Shown in pieces: positions 31,976 through 43,038 of a stretch of DNA of 64,000 nt (position 1 is the stretch's first letter; each line of letters starts with the position of its first letter). The notes beneath the pieces were generated by a model. It worked only from the letters and a program-made list of their open reading frames with translations, was not told the DNA's origin and made no database searches. The DNA comes from Deroplatys truncata (Eukaryota > Arthropoda > Insecta > Mantodea > Mantidae): contig CM060986.1 in NCBI GenBank assembly GCA_030765065.1, positions 78,299,573 through 78,363,572 on the forward strand, written 5' to 3'. The position numbers were made by a program, and so were the translations under genes.

Positions 31976-32475
31976 TCTGTTAGAGCTCTTCTATTTGATT
32001 TCGGTTTCTTCCACTTGAACACTAAATCTTTAATAATTTTTCTGAGATTTGTAGCACCACCTTGTAAGTTTCTGCTGTCTTTCAGCTTGATGAGCAATCT
32101 GCTTATTGTTAGCACAGTTTTTTCTTCCACATAGGAATTGTGAATCGTGCGCCGAATGACGCATTCGAAATCGTCTATTTCTGTAATACGTTTAGGGACC
32201 TTATGTTTCTTCCCAGGTGTGTCAAATGGTACTCTTTCATCCATATGTTTTTTTTTCTTATCTTTGAGAACTCTGGAATCGGAACTCGGTGAAACACCAG
32301 TTGCTTTGACTACTCTTTCTTTCACTCTCTTAAGGCTTTTGTGGAACTCGGATGAACATATATTTTCTTCCGTCATCTCTGCTTCTTGCTTCATGAAGTC
32401 GAGGACATTTGCAATTATCTCCCTACTTTGACTACGTAACAACTTAGCACTCAACTTTGAAAACATAGGAGCCAT
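31963..32475 (-). pseudogene. DDE_3 transposase N-terminal part
   Basis: An open frame of 170 codons. Residues 100-165 (ECVIRRTIHNSYVEEKTVLT, then LRKIIKDLVFKWKKPKSNRR) are the helix-turn-helix DNA-binding region that precedes the DDE domain in this insect transposase family. The frame then runs into low-complexity AAATAAAT-type sequence and stops. The N-terminal 100 residues are charged and not recognised. Confidence 0.75.
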
Positions 32476-32520
32476 GGTTATAAATATAACAAATATAAAA
32501 TAAGTACTATTTATATACTG

Positions 32521-32700
32521 CTCTCTTTAAAATTACAACCAGATGCAGACACTTTCTATGCAGACTGTATGTGTTACGCACTGTGAGTAAGCAAAGGTAT
32601 CATATCGCTTTCGTTGATTAAGCTAAAGATAAACCATTCCTAGGCTCGGCAGCTGGGGTAGCAATCAAGGTCACGATTCCAGAAGCTTTGCGCGAGTAAT
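32521..32700. other. No recognised feature
   Basis: Short unannotated interval between the transposon and the next family A copy. Confidence 0.4.
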
Positions 32701-33143
32701 ACCAGTTATACATGATTATATAAAATTCCTTCCAATGAAGTAGACTTCACGGGCTATTTTCAAAAAATTCACGATATGCATTTTATTTGAATACAGATAT
32801 CTTTAATATATGCTGTTTTAATCAAAATCGTTAGTGCCATTTTTTAAAAAATCAAACATTTTGAAAACCCTTACATGTAAAGGATGGTTTGTGGTGGGGA
32901 TGCCTTCAGAAGGAAGGTACTGGACCTAAATATCAAGTTTGGTGTTTATTCCACTTTTCGCTTTTGAGTTATGCTGTTCTCACACACACACACACACACA
33001 TACACACATGGGCCCTTTCTAAAAATCTTTTTTTGTTTTTAGTTACCTCAAAACATGTATTTCTGGTGAAATCTCGGAATCGAATTTTTGGGTGGAATGC
33101 AATATCTTCTCTACCTACTACGTGCGTGGTAGAGTAAGTAAAA
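32701..33143 (-). repeat. Family A copy, 5' half
   Basis: The reverse complement of the family from the block AATCAAAATCGTTAGTGCCA through TACCAAGTTTGG-like sequence, TGAGTTATGCTGTTC, a (CA)n run at 32981-33008 and GAATCGAATTTTTGGGTGGA. It reaches the 5' border GTAGAGTAAGTAAAAA. Confidence 0.78.
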
Positions 33144-33816
33144 AGTCACTGTCCTCTTGTTGTGGTACCCCAGAGATATGCCAGGGGAGGTCTACTTATC
33201 ATTCCTAAAATTCCTGTTAAAGCCGCAAGTTACACCAGAAAGAATGTATCAACATAAACGATAAAAAACTTAACTCACAAAGCACAGCACAAAGGAAACG
33301 ATAATGTAAGCAAATTCAATAAAATGGAGCAGAGAGGTGCTTGTGCAAAAGAATACAAAAACGCGATTACGTTTCCTGAGAGTAAATCTTATAGACTTGA
33401 ATTAAATAAAGTGATATACCATGGGGAAACGGAACCTTGAACTAGATGAGATAAACATCAGAGCTAAGTTTGTACATGGGATGAGTCTCTTGGGAGGCCC
33501 TTCGTATAAACTATGCGTAATTTTGTTACAATTAGAACCAAAGTTTATGCATGTCAACAAATTGTATTCTGAACCTTAACTTTAACTTCCAATTCCATAT
33601 TTATTGCGGTTTTCCTAAAATTCGTAAAGTTTCAAGACAGGCTAGTCTCAATTTCGCATAAATTTCGACCAAATTTGAAACCACTCCATGAATTTTCTTA
33701 GAACTCTTTGACAACTTCTCCCGCATGGAACTTTGTGTCTTATATGACAAATTTTCACATATGGTACAAGCCAGATTTTGTCACACAGATACTTTCACTG
33801 AAACAAAATGAATTTG
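33144..33816. other. No recognised feature
   Basis: No gene or repeat recognised. Confidence 0.4.
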
Positions 33817-33818
33817 TA

Positions 33819-35055
33819 CGAGGGACACTATTTATATTTTGAGCCTTGGTAACCCTGAATGTTGTAGGTGCCATCTGACGTTTCCTATGGAAAGTTTGAC
33901 ATTTTGTACCATAATCCACTTCAAACATTTTGTCAATAGAGCGTCATTTTTTTTGTTTAGACTAACTTGAAAATTGTGTGTCAACACAAACATGGAATTA
34001 ACTCGTGAAAATGTTCGTGTAATGATTTATTACGACTTTCGACGTGGATTATCAAGGCAAGAGTGCATCGATCAACTAACGTCCGCGTTTGGCGACAAAG
34101 CTCCATCCTTTGCCATTGTGAAACGCTGGAATAACGAATTTAATCGTGGCCACCGTTCGTTCAATGATGAAGTTCGTGAAGGTCGTCCAAAATCAGTTGT
34201 TGTGCCAAAAAACATTGATGCTTTGCAAAAACTAATAATGTAAGATCGTCATGCGACATATTGTGAGATTGAGGCAACCCTAAGCATCAGTTCCACTAGC
34301 ATATATAAAATATTGCATGATTATTTAGCCGTGAAAAAGGTTTGCTCTCGCTGAGGCAATCTCAAAAAGATGCTCATGTCGATTGATGTACAAAAATTCT
34401 CAAGAAATACAATGGCGGTGCCTCAAAAGACGTATATAAGATTGTAACAGGTGACGAATCATGGATCTATGCGCATGAGCCGGAACGTAAACAGCAGTCG
34501 ACTGTATGGGTGTTTCAAGATGAAGCAAATCCAACAAAAGTTGTTCGCACTCGAAGCACTTCGAAGCAAATGGTCACCTGCTTTTTCAGCAAAACTGGCC
34601 AATGCCGAATGGTATACAACCATTTGTTTGCCGGAAGTCTTCGGTGAAGTAAGGAAAACCAACAAGAACCGTAGGATCGTTCTTCATCAAGACAATGCGA
34701 GCGCACACACATCTCGTCTAACAACAGAGTATTTGAAGGCTCAAAAAATCGAATTGATGGGTCATCCGCCATACAGTCCTGATTTGGTACCCATTACTTC
34801 TTTTTGTTCCCGAACATCAAGAATAAATTGCGTGGGCAACGATTTTCGTCGGCAGAAGAAGCCGTTGATGCCTTCAAAAACAATGTTTAAGAGGTGTCTT
34901 AAGAAGACTGGAATAAATGCTTTGAAAAATGGTTCAAACGAATGCAAAAGTGTATTGATCATAAAGGGGAGTATTTTGAAAAACAATAAAGCAGTTTTCA
35001 ATCAGAAATTACTTTGTTTTAATTATTAGGCTCAAAATATAAATAGTGTCCCTCG
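33819..35055 (+). mobile_element. Mariner copy 3, perfect inverted repeats
   Basis: The 1237-bp element is flanked by TA (33817-33818 and 35056-35057). Its terminal inverted repeats are 27 bp and identical by my reading (33819-33845 and 35029-35055), starting CGAGGGACACTATTTATATT. This is the best-preserved transposon in the window, though its gene is broken. Confidence 0.92.
33992..34989 (+). pseudogene. Mariner transposase pseudogene (copy 3)
   Basis: It opens with MELTRENVRVMIYYDFRRGL (about 84 codons open to a stop at 34241-34243). The helix-turn-helix part is intact (KAPSFAIVKRWNNEF and EGRPKSVV). After stops it continues with GDESWIYAYEPERKQQS (first catalytic Asp near 34454), then LHQDNASAHTSRL (second Asp near 34690). 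The third block SPDLVP near 34780 is followed by an indel exactly where PNDFFLF-type sequence should supply the third Asp. It ends with KGEYFEKQ. At least three frame disruptions. Confidence 0.9.
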
Positions 35056-35057
35056 TA

Positions 35058-36071
35058 AACACTGTAGCTGTATAATTATTTCTGTTAGTGTACTACAAAT
35101 TAAATGGTAAATGTGTCCTTTAATTTAAAAGTAAACAAAGTTGGAATCATAAATTTCAATTAAATATGCCTAAGGTGTTTTGTCTAACCTGAGAAATGCG
35201 GAAGGTTCCTGTTTCGTCACACCATGTTTTGCGTTGCATTTCTGTCGTATTTATTCACAGTATCTGTGAACTATTCTGACTGGTATTATCAATATTTGAA
35301 CCTAAAATTGCCCGAAGCTGACTCAAAATAATATGCGTATTGGTGAATTCTCCCTTTTAAACTTGCAAGCCGTTGTGCTTGTGATTCTCTTAGTTCTGTA
35401 GCATAATCCATTGCAGGTTAGGTTTCTCAGTTAAATGGATGTGGGTACATTTATGAAGTGATATTCTATAAATCGGCGCATTTAACCCCATTTTTCACGC
35501 ACAAAGTTATAATTTTTTGTTCATTTTAGATGCTTATTACTCTGTAGTAAGATCAGGATAGTCATTCTTGAAAAATGCGAGCTCCGAATTAGGATGCAGA
35601 TAGTTATGTTTTAACATCTTTAATTCAGAACAATTTTTGTAAAAATAAGACTATTGAAATTATTTTCTTTTTAAAGATTGAAATTAATTATATTTGTGAA
35701 ATCAGATATTCAGACTGTAACAATAATTTAAGTATACCTAACGAGCGCAAATATATCCAGGGAAAGTCATAATTTAAGCATAAGCAAAACACCCTTATTT
35801 AAGCCAATAAATTATCGGAGGAAAAAATAACCTCATATAAGAATTAAGATAACATGTAAAGTTTTGTGGAATCAAAAATAAGAATACAATTTGTAAATAA
35901 GTTAAAAATATAACTAAGTTTTCAGTTTTGTAATGGCTAGTTGTCAACAATGATGTAAATGTTTTAAAACGCGATAGAATGTCAACCTTCTAGCATTAAT
36001 AGTGACGTTGCCATGACGACTGTTTACGTCACCACCCTGGAACACTAAGACTGATAGTAAAGCCATACTTA
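35058..36071. other. No recognised feature
   Basis: AT-rich sequence with no recognised feature. Confidence 0.4.
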
Positions 36072-37030
36072 TGATACCATAATTATCGAAGGGAATATAT
36101 AATTAATTAAAGAAATAATCGTAAGAAAGAGAAATAATTTCAATAAATTATTTTCGTATATTAAATCAGTGTATAATGTAACAAGTTTGAGTCGAAATTT
36201 TCGCTTAGAAGAAGGTAATTAGAAGTCAGGCTAGCCAGAGTCATCAGTGAGCCGAGAAGGAGCGAAAACATTAACTTAAGGATTTCTGGGAACGCAGTTT
36301 AGAGTTAAGTTCAGTACGTTACACAGGCACGTAGGCCAATCCTGGAAATTAGAGAAGTGACGGAAATTCTGAGAATTGTAGCTAACCGCTAGTAATAGTG
36401 TCACGTTCGGATACTAAGAGTTTGAAATTTGGCAACGTATAAGGTAGAATGCTGTTGGGGAATAATATGTAGGCGGAGCTAAAATTAATAAATGCTCATG
36501 TATCTAGCTCCAACGGTTACTCTGCTCTGGTACAGATCGACGTTCGTGCAAACAGCTGTGCACACATCAACTACTCTGCTTTGGTATTACTAGCGGTACT
36601 TGCTCGTGTGATAGTTTAAGCGTCCAGTGCCGCGCTTGTTTGAGTAACGGCTAGCGTGAGGGATCTTGCAGGTCAACATTTTAGCGACTCGCGGCGAGTT
36701 ACGCTTCTAGTTTCCTTTATTGCAGAAAAAGTATTTCTAACCGTAACTTTGATACTGCAGAAGTTAGCAGGTAAAACAGTTCCATTTTTTAGTTTCGAGT
36801 GCTACAATTCAGAATCAGTCTATTTCTTCATTTCAAACGGTCGGCAACTCGCTTTAAGAACTCAAATATTAGTTTTCAATAAATTTCTCAGCCAATTTAA
36901 AACTGGTGTTATCCTTCACAATAAATCCACGCATACCCTGAGGGAAAATACTTATAGCTGCCACTGGAGCAGCCGGCAGCGGAATCAACCGAAGATATTG
37001 GAGATAACGAGAAAAGTTAATAGTGTTCAA
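36072..37030 (+). repeat. Diverged repeat L, copy 2 (LTR-like)
   Basis: Homologous to 15908-16735. It starts TGATACCATAATTATCG and includes ATATTAAATCAGTGTATAATG, GAGAAGGAGCGAAAACATTA, GTGTGATAGTTTAAGCG, GTGAGGGATCTT, GGTCGGCAACTCGC, AATAAATTTCTCAGCC and GCATACCCTGAGGGAAAATA. It is longer in the middle than copy 1. The 136-codon ORF at 36656-37066 is not conserved in copy 1 and is probably fortuitous. Confidence 0.6.
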
Positions 37031-37177
37031 AGACGCGAATATAGCAGAGTGTATAAAGAAATATGATATGAATATCTGTGAAAGATACAGAATAACTTGA
37101 ATAAAGAAAAATATTCCTACGGTGACCGTTACTTAGGTATCTAATCATTTACCGCAACCGAGACTAACCGACCCGAG

Positions 37178-37314
37178 ATGCTGAAAACACTAGGAATCGT
37201 AGTGATTTTCTTACAGAGTCAAAGACTGCAACAATTGCCGACTGTGGATAGAAGTGAACCGCAGGAAACCCACATGCTGCAGAACGCAAGTTATTCCACT
37301 ACTCCAGCCAACAG
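37178..37314 (+). CDS. Candidate first coding exon of a secreted protein
   Basis: The ORF begins MLKTLGIVVIFLQSQRLQQL, a short basic/hydrophobic N-terminus like a signal peptide. A polar segment with a potential N-glycosylation site (NAS) follows. A good splice donor, CAACAG/GTACGA, lies at 37314/37315 before the stop at 37346. The sequence lies about 150 bp beyond repeat L. No matching second exon was recognised on the plus strand downstream. The evidence is composition and a donor only. Confidence 0.22.
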
Positions 37315-37374
37315 GTACGATATCATATCTATTGCGCTACAAGTATAATCATCTCAAATAAAACTAACTCGACT

Positions 37375-37450
37375 GGTGTTCGGCATTCTGGCTTCTGAAC
37401 CCAGAGGTACGGTGTTGGATTGTTGGCTGGGGCGGGTGGAATTATTCCTC
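37375..37450 (+). repeat. tRNA-like SINE head
   Basis: GGTGTTCGGCATTCTGGCTT with a short stem CTGG/CCAG around CTTCTGAACC. It closely resembles the tRNA-like sequence at 52330 (GCATTCTGGCTTCTTAATCC), so the two belong to one family. The B-box region is poorly preserved here. Confidence 0.4.
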
Positions 37451-37607
37451 GCCTTCTGCAGAGGCTGGAAGAATGAATGTGGGAGTGAATGAGGTGTTTC
37501 ATGACAAGAATGAAGATTAAAAAATCAACAGAAAGCTAGAGTTGGACGAGGTTAACGTCAATCGTTGCTTCTCAAGTCAAAGTTATGATCGTAGAAGTTG
37601 GAGGTTT

Positions 37608-38075
37608 ATACCGATAGAGTTGGCTCCGCCGTAACGTAAGAGGCTCGCATTCGGGAGATTCCAGGATCAATTCATGTTGATCGTTCACTCTAATATTGGT
37701 TTTTGTAGTATTCCCTGGTCGATAGGTGAATTCTGGAGTGGTGTCTCTCTACCACAACTTCCTTTCCTTCCTTTTCATGTTTTAAGTGTATTTTAAGGTT
37801 TTACAGTGTGAGGCAGTGCCGGACAGATGGCGCTGATGCTTGCTCAAACAAAATAACACTCCCCGTGAGCACCAGAGGGCTCCATGCTTCGTTCAACGAT
37901 CACTCCGGGCGGCTCCGGTGATGGATCGGGTCTTTGAGCCAAGAAAAGTTACGAACTTCTGCACGTCTCTGTAGTCCGTCTATCTGAGGTCTGTAGCCTC
38001 CTGTGGTTCCTTCGCTTCATCCTTCGTCCTGGGAGGATGGTATAGATACAATAGATCTGTATAGGACACATGTGA
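37608..38075 (+). repeat. SINE S1 copy
   Basis: The head reads ACCGATAGAGTTGGCTCCGC, then AGGCTCGCATTCGGGAG and a degenerate B box. The body includes TGGTGTCTCTCTACCAC, the 3' part GTAGCCTCCTGTGGTTCCTT and CTGGGAGGATGGTATAG. It is more diverged than the 13321 copy. Confidence 0.72.
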
Positions 38076-38447
38076 AAGGTGTCTACCTCCGTTTATATCT
38101 TTAAAGGGAGCTATGCACAAAAAAATTAAAAAACGTAACTGCCTAAGGAACTCGAGACGGCCATGGAGTCTGAATGGTCATAATCATTACACAGATAGTC
38201 GTGACTGCACAACAATTTTCTTGTAAGTAACAAGTTACTTAATTATGTTTACAAAGCGATATGTCAGATAAATGGGTTTAAGCTATCCAGTAGAGTAGAA
38301 ACTATTCAAATGGGATGAATAGTTTTATAGACAACTTCGAACAAAAATTGCTCTTCATAATATATATATGTGTGTGTGTACATATAGTGTATATATAATT
38401 TATATACTGATATTTGTACTTCACGAGGTACTTCCTGTGTGTACTTC
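38076..38447. other. No recognised feature
   Basis: Unannotated; short TATATA/GTGTGT run near 38365-38395. Confidence 0.4.
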
Positions 38448-39341
38448 CTCTTGTACAAACTATTTTTACAAACTCTTATTCTGCATCTATTTCATATTAA
38501 TCGAGATAAACATTTGCATAAACGATCTTTTGACATGCAAAGAGAATTACATTTTACACATAGTGACCAGTTCTAAAAATATTTAACCATCGCTTAAGGC
38601 CTACTATGTTCCCCTTGTTTTGTATTTGCAAGGGCAATATAAGCACAGACACATCTCATAATAGCTGGTTGCTAGGTGCAACACCATTCCCTTTGCCACA
38701 GATTAATACTCTTTGCATATCCAAGACATAAAAAGGACTAACGAATTCCTATTTGAGAAAATAAGTATTGAAAATTTTAAGGGAATAGCAAGCAATATCT
38801 CGAAAATGGTTCACTCAACAACAAAAATGTATATGACATAAATTGTGTATTTTAACGCGATCTATATTTTTTGTGCAGTAAAATTTTGTTTATCTCCTAT
38901 GGTTTATCAGTTATGCAAAAGTCGTTCACAATGAAGAATACTTTAGGAGACATTCCCAGAAAATTCAAGATATATATTTTATGTGTCATAAAAATATCTT
39001 AAACATATGATATTTTAATCAAAATCGTTAGAGCCATTTTGAGAAAATTACAATTTTCGAAAAATGTTCCATGTAAAGGGTAATCTGGGGTAGGGGGATT
39101 TTCTTGAAAACCTTCGTGTCGCAACTCTGGAAGATACTGAATCTAAATACCAAGTTTGGTGTTTATCCGACTGTTCGTTTCTGAGTTATGCTGTTCACAG
39201 ACACACACACGGATATGCTTCCAAAAATGCTTTTTTTGGATTCAGGGGGTCTCAAAACATATATTTCCAGTGAAATCTCGGTATCGAATTTTTGGGTGGA
39301 ATATAATACTTCCCCTACTTACTATACGTAGTAGAGAAAGT
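38448..39341 (-). repeat. Family A copy, nearly complete
   Basis: The reverse complement of the family: ATTAATCGAGATAAACATTT, GGTGCAACACCATTCCCTTT, CAAGCAATATCTCGAAAATG, AAATCGTTAGAGCCATTTTG, CTGGAAGATACTGAATC, a short CA run and the 5' border GTAGTAGAGAAAGT before AAAAA. The outermost 3' border is missing. It is close in sequence to the 12293 copy. Confidence 0.85.
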
Positions 39342-39431
39342 AAAAAGTTACTCGCTCTGTGTTGACTTTGAAATCCCATTCTCTCTGCATGACCATGGAA
39401 CAAAATGAATAGCGACTTACTACTTCAAAAA

Positions 39432-40185
39432 ATTTGATATGCTGTATTCACATGACTTTCTCTACTCACTCTTCTACAATCGATTCTTACAAAAGCTTAA
39501 AGCTTATTCCCTATCTGCTTTTTATTAATAAAGATAAACATTCATTATAAGCGTACGCAATTCGTTATGGATATAAGGACTAGGCTAAAGCGTCATTAAA
39601 TTTTTAAAAACCGTCTCGCCGTTTGAAGGCTCTGAAATTCCATACTCTGTGTATGGCCATGAGAAAAAAAACGAGTAGCGACTTACAGTTTGAAAAATGC
39701 TTAAGTTTTTTGAAAATTTTAACTATTAACAAAGAATATCTCGGAAATGGTTAACGCACAAACATTTTATTTGACACAAATGATGTGCTTTAACGGGATA
39801 TACGTTTTTGGTACAGTACGATTTGTCCCTCTCTTAGAGTTTATCAGTTATACAACAGTCATTCAGAATTAAAAGATCTTCACAGGCTATTCCCAGAAAA
39901 TTCAAGATGTACATTTTATTTCTCATTCAATGAAATTTTATTCAAAATTAAATGAGCCACTTTTGAGAAAATCGAAAAGAACGAAAGATGTTCTATGTAA
40001 AACGTATTTTGGTGGGGAACTTTCTCGAAAATCTTTGTGTCGCATCCTTGGAAGATGCTGAACTTAAATACCAAGTTTGGTATTTAACTAAATTTTTGTT
40101 TTTCTGTTTAGTTATGCAGTTCTCTGTGTATCTCTCTCTCTCAAACACAACAATATTTCCTATGTTTACCATAGTCAAGTAAGTA
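39432..40185 (-). repeat. Family A copy, diverged
   Basis: It starts at the family 3' border (TTTGATATGCTGTATTCACA after AAAAAA). It runs through CATGACTTTCTCTACTCACT, GAATATCTCGGAAATGGTTA and CCTTGGAAGATGCTGAACTT to a short CT/CA-rich tract near 40130. The 5' end is mostly lost. Confidence 0.75.
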
Positions 40186-41379
40186 GTAGATATGGTGAAC
40201 ATTCATCACTACTAAGTAGTCCAAAAGGTGAAATGTTGCCCATTGTGGCAACTCTGATAGCCCTACTCAATTTACTAAAGGTTTTACAACATATCCTATA
40301 TCCCTGGTTAGCTCCTATGTAACATATAAGGATAGTTGTACGGGTTCGTGTACGTGAAATTTGACCAAAATCCTTCAGAAATAAATTTTATAAATGTATT
40401 TGTACATTCTGGTGATGCAACACTTTTATATTGATTAAAAAGTTTAGGAATATAATAAAAACTACAACAACTTTTATAGAACTAATGTTTATCGTAGTAT
40501 TTAATATTACAACCAATTAGTACTAAATTTGAAAAAAAAAATTATTTTTATTGTTGCATGCTGGGTAGAGGCCTAAAAGTTCACATGAAAAATTAAGTTA
40601 ATTTTTAGTACCCAGCACATACATTGAGGAAGGCGTGGGTTTTTTTTCACTGTACAAAATCCATAACACATATCTACTTACACAGTCCTAGATTTATTTC
40701 TCAACCGTTTGGGGTTTCTACATTATTAAATATGAAATGTGGGGGGAGTTGTTCACCGATTCAAAAACCAGCTTGCACGCGCGATCCACTTCTCTCGGAA
40801 TCATAAGTAAGACAGACGTTATTCCCACCACTCGTGGCTAGCAAAACTACCATCCACGAGTGACGTCAACAATATGTCTGGTAATCACAATGAATCCCCC
40901 AAATTATTAATACGCCACATCATAATGACAATATTTCTTCTTTGAAACTAAAATAAAATAATTTCAACAATTTCTTCACGCAAAACAAGTGCTAAGATTA
41001 ATAATTTTATTTAGTCTTTTATTTTATTCTTCTAATTTTATTCTTCATTGTACAGAGGTTTTTGTATTGCAGAATGAATTACCTTCACTCCTTGTTAGGA
41101 ACAATATAATTGGACCGTGTGAAATTAATACACAGAAGCTAGGTGCATAATTGATCTACATATATTAAAATCCCTGCGGGAGCATCATTAATTAGAATAG
41201 CGTACAGTCTCGAACTTTAATATAGTGTCAATGAGATAAAGACCTGGATCTGCCATTTCTTTAATGCAGCGCCACGGACGGAAGAAGCGCCAGCTAGTAC
41301 AAATCAACGCCCATGGTGAACTGTTTACAGCGTTTATTTAAACTGAGTCGTTACCTATTAATTCCCATCACATTGGCGC
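40186..41379. other. Mostly unannotated; one small hairpin
   Basis: No gene recognised. At 40557-40619 TGCTGGGTA and TACCCAGCA form an inverted pair about 45 bp apart. The downstream end (41150-41379) may belong to the 3' region of the Penelope-like element. Confidence 0.4.
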
Positions 41380-41426
41380 TAGATGTTAACTAAGGAGCGC
41401 TTTCGGGAGAAATGTTTCTCCCATCA

Positions 41427-42068
41427 TCAGCTACGGCCGACTACCGGACCGTTCTCACCCCTAACCCCAAGAAGTATTTCATCAGATGATTGTTCTGCCC
41501 TCTGTTGTGAAGAATTGGAAACTGGTGGTGTTGGATTTGTTGCAATCTGTGGTGAAGGTTGGGAACTCATCTGTCTTCTTTTTTCTCTCTTGCAATCTGA
41601 TTGGATCAGCTGCATTAAGTGGTCTGTAGGCGGTATTTCAAAATTCAAAGCATTCTCAATGTTGAGATGAATAAAAATCTTTTCCCAAATTTCCAAGTGT
41701 GAAGGAATCTGTATAGATTTTAAGTTTTATCTCTTGTCCTATTTCATGGTTACTTTCCAAAAATGGTTGACCACTATTGATTTATCTATTTGTTTCAGTT
41801 TTATATTTCTTTGGTGTTCACTTAATCTTATTTTTAAATTCCTTTTAGTTCTACCTATATATGAGCCTTGGCAATCATGACATGAGATCTGGTAAATTCC
41901 TGATTTTTTTACATTATCAGTTGTATTATTCAAAGGTGTATTCTGCGGTGCCAACTGGATCTGATATTTTCTGAATAATTTTTCAAAAACTTTGAACATC
42001 ACTGGCTGGCATGTAAACTTCTTGTATATTAAATCCTTTTTATTCGTATTTTGTAGGGTACTAATCAT
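41427..42068 (-). pseudogene. Penelope GIY-YIG endonuclease and C-terminal tail
   Basis: The frame 42068-41739 reads SGIYQISCHDCQGSYIGRTK, with GIY at residues 57-59 and YIG at 70-72. The CxxC pair between them (C63, C66) is characteristic of Penelope endonucleases. The following NLKIRLSEHQ matches the conserved Arg/His part. After a stop, the next frame (41696-41427) continues with LEIWEKIFIHLNIENALNFE and a Ser/Pro/Gln-rich tail, as in Penelope C-termini. This nuclease would nick target DNA during retrotransposition. Confidence 0.85.
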
Positions 42069-42150
42069 ATGTAAGCTGTGTTTCTTTTTTTATCTAGTAA
42101 TTAATTTATTGATAAGTTGAGGTTTGAAACCATTTTCAATAGCAACATTC

Positions 42151-43038
42151 TTAATATAATTTAGTGACATAGTCTTTTTCCAATGCTACATTAATCAATC
42201 TGTAGACCAAACTTCTAAAAACAGCATGTTGGTTTGAAGTAGGGTTATAGAAATTATTTTTAATATAGTTATCCACATGTGTAGGTTTTCTGTAAATGCC
42301 AAACTTTATATTATTTTCTTTTCTTTTTACCAGTATATCCAAGAAGGTTAATGAATTATTAGTTTCTGTTTCCATAGTAAATTTTATATGGGCGTCTTGT
42401 TCATTCAAAATATCCAGTGATAAATTTATGCAATCTTGAGGAATAATAGCAAAAATGTCATCTACATATCTATGCCAAATCTTTAAAATATGTGGATATA
42501 AAGTAGTAACAGTTTTTTCCAAGGAGCTCATATAAAGGTCTGCCAGGAGAGGAAATAATGGATTACCCATAGTCAAACCATGTGTCTGCTTGTAGAAATT
42601 CTTACTGAAAGAAAAATAATTTTGGTTGATACAGCAAGTTGTAAGTGTGATCATTTCTTGATTGTAATTCTCTTGTAGTTTAAGTGATTCTAACCAAATT
42701 CTTAACAGATCTGGAATGTTATCTGTAGGTACATTTGCGAATAACGATGTAACATCAAAGGATACTAAAATAATCTTCTGTATTAATTGTATAATTCTGA
42801 ATATTATTAATTAATTCTGCAGAGTTCTTAATACGAGTAATGATAGGAATTTTTCCAAAGATGTGAATTCTTTTGTCAGCCATTTAGCAAAACCATAGCT
42901 GGGCTAACCTATATTATTAATGATAGGTCGCATACTGTTATCTGTTTTATGAGTTTTTGGTAAGCAATATATTTTAGATAAAGTTGGATTGCTGCCTTTA
43001 AGCTGTCGCTTTTTATCAGTCGATAGCATAGTTGAACT
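42151..43038 (-). pseudogene. Penelope reverse transcriptase core
   Basis: The motifs appear in order on the minus strand. First LPKTHKTDNSMRPIINNI near 42940, then FDVTSLFANVP (motif A with catalytic Asp) near 42740. These sit in frames broken by indels. In the open frame 42654-42151 follow QTHGLTMGNPLFPLLADLYM (motif B), RYVDDIF (motif C) and LTFLDILV (motif D/E region). Both Asp residues of YVDD are kept. The core domain is recognisable but the ORF as a whole is not continuous. Confidence 0.85.

Larger units (their letters stand above)
30814..32520 (-). mobile_element. Degraded DDE_3 (Tc1/IS630-type) transposon, split by a SINE
   Basis: Transposase blocks of one insect DDE_3 family lie in order on the minus strand between 32475 and 30840. 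Each possible end reads CAGTATAT inward (30814 on the left; reverse complement near 32513-32520 on the right), with TA at 30812-30813 on the left only, so the ends are tentative. A tRNA-like SINE occupies 31740-31905, and the ORF is broken at several points. Confidence 0.65.

Noticed and set aside
36656-37066. 136-codon ORF
   Set aside because: It overlaps repeat L, and the homologous region near 16460-16740 has no corresponding open frame.
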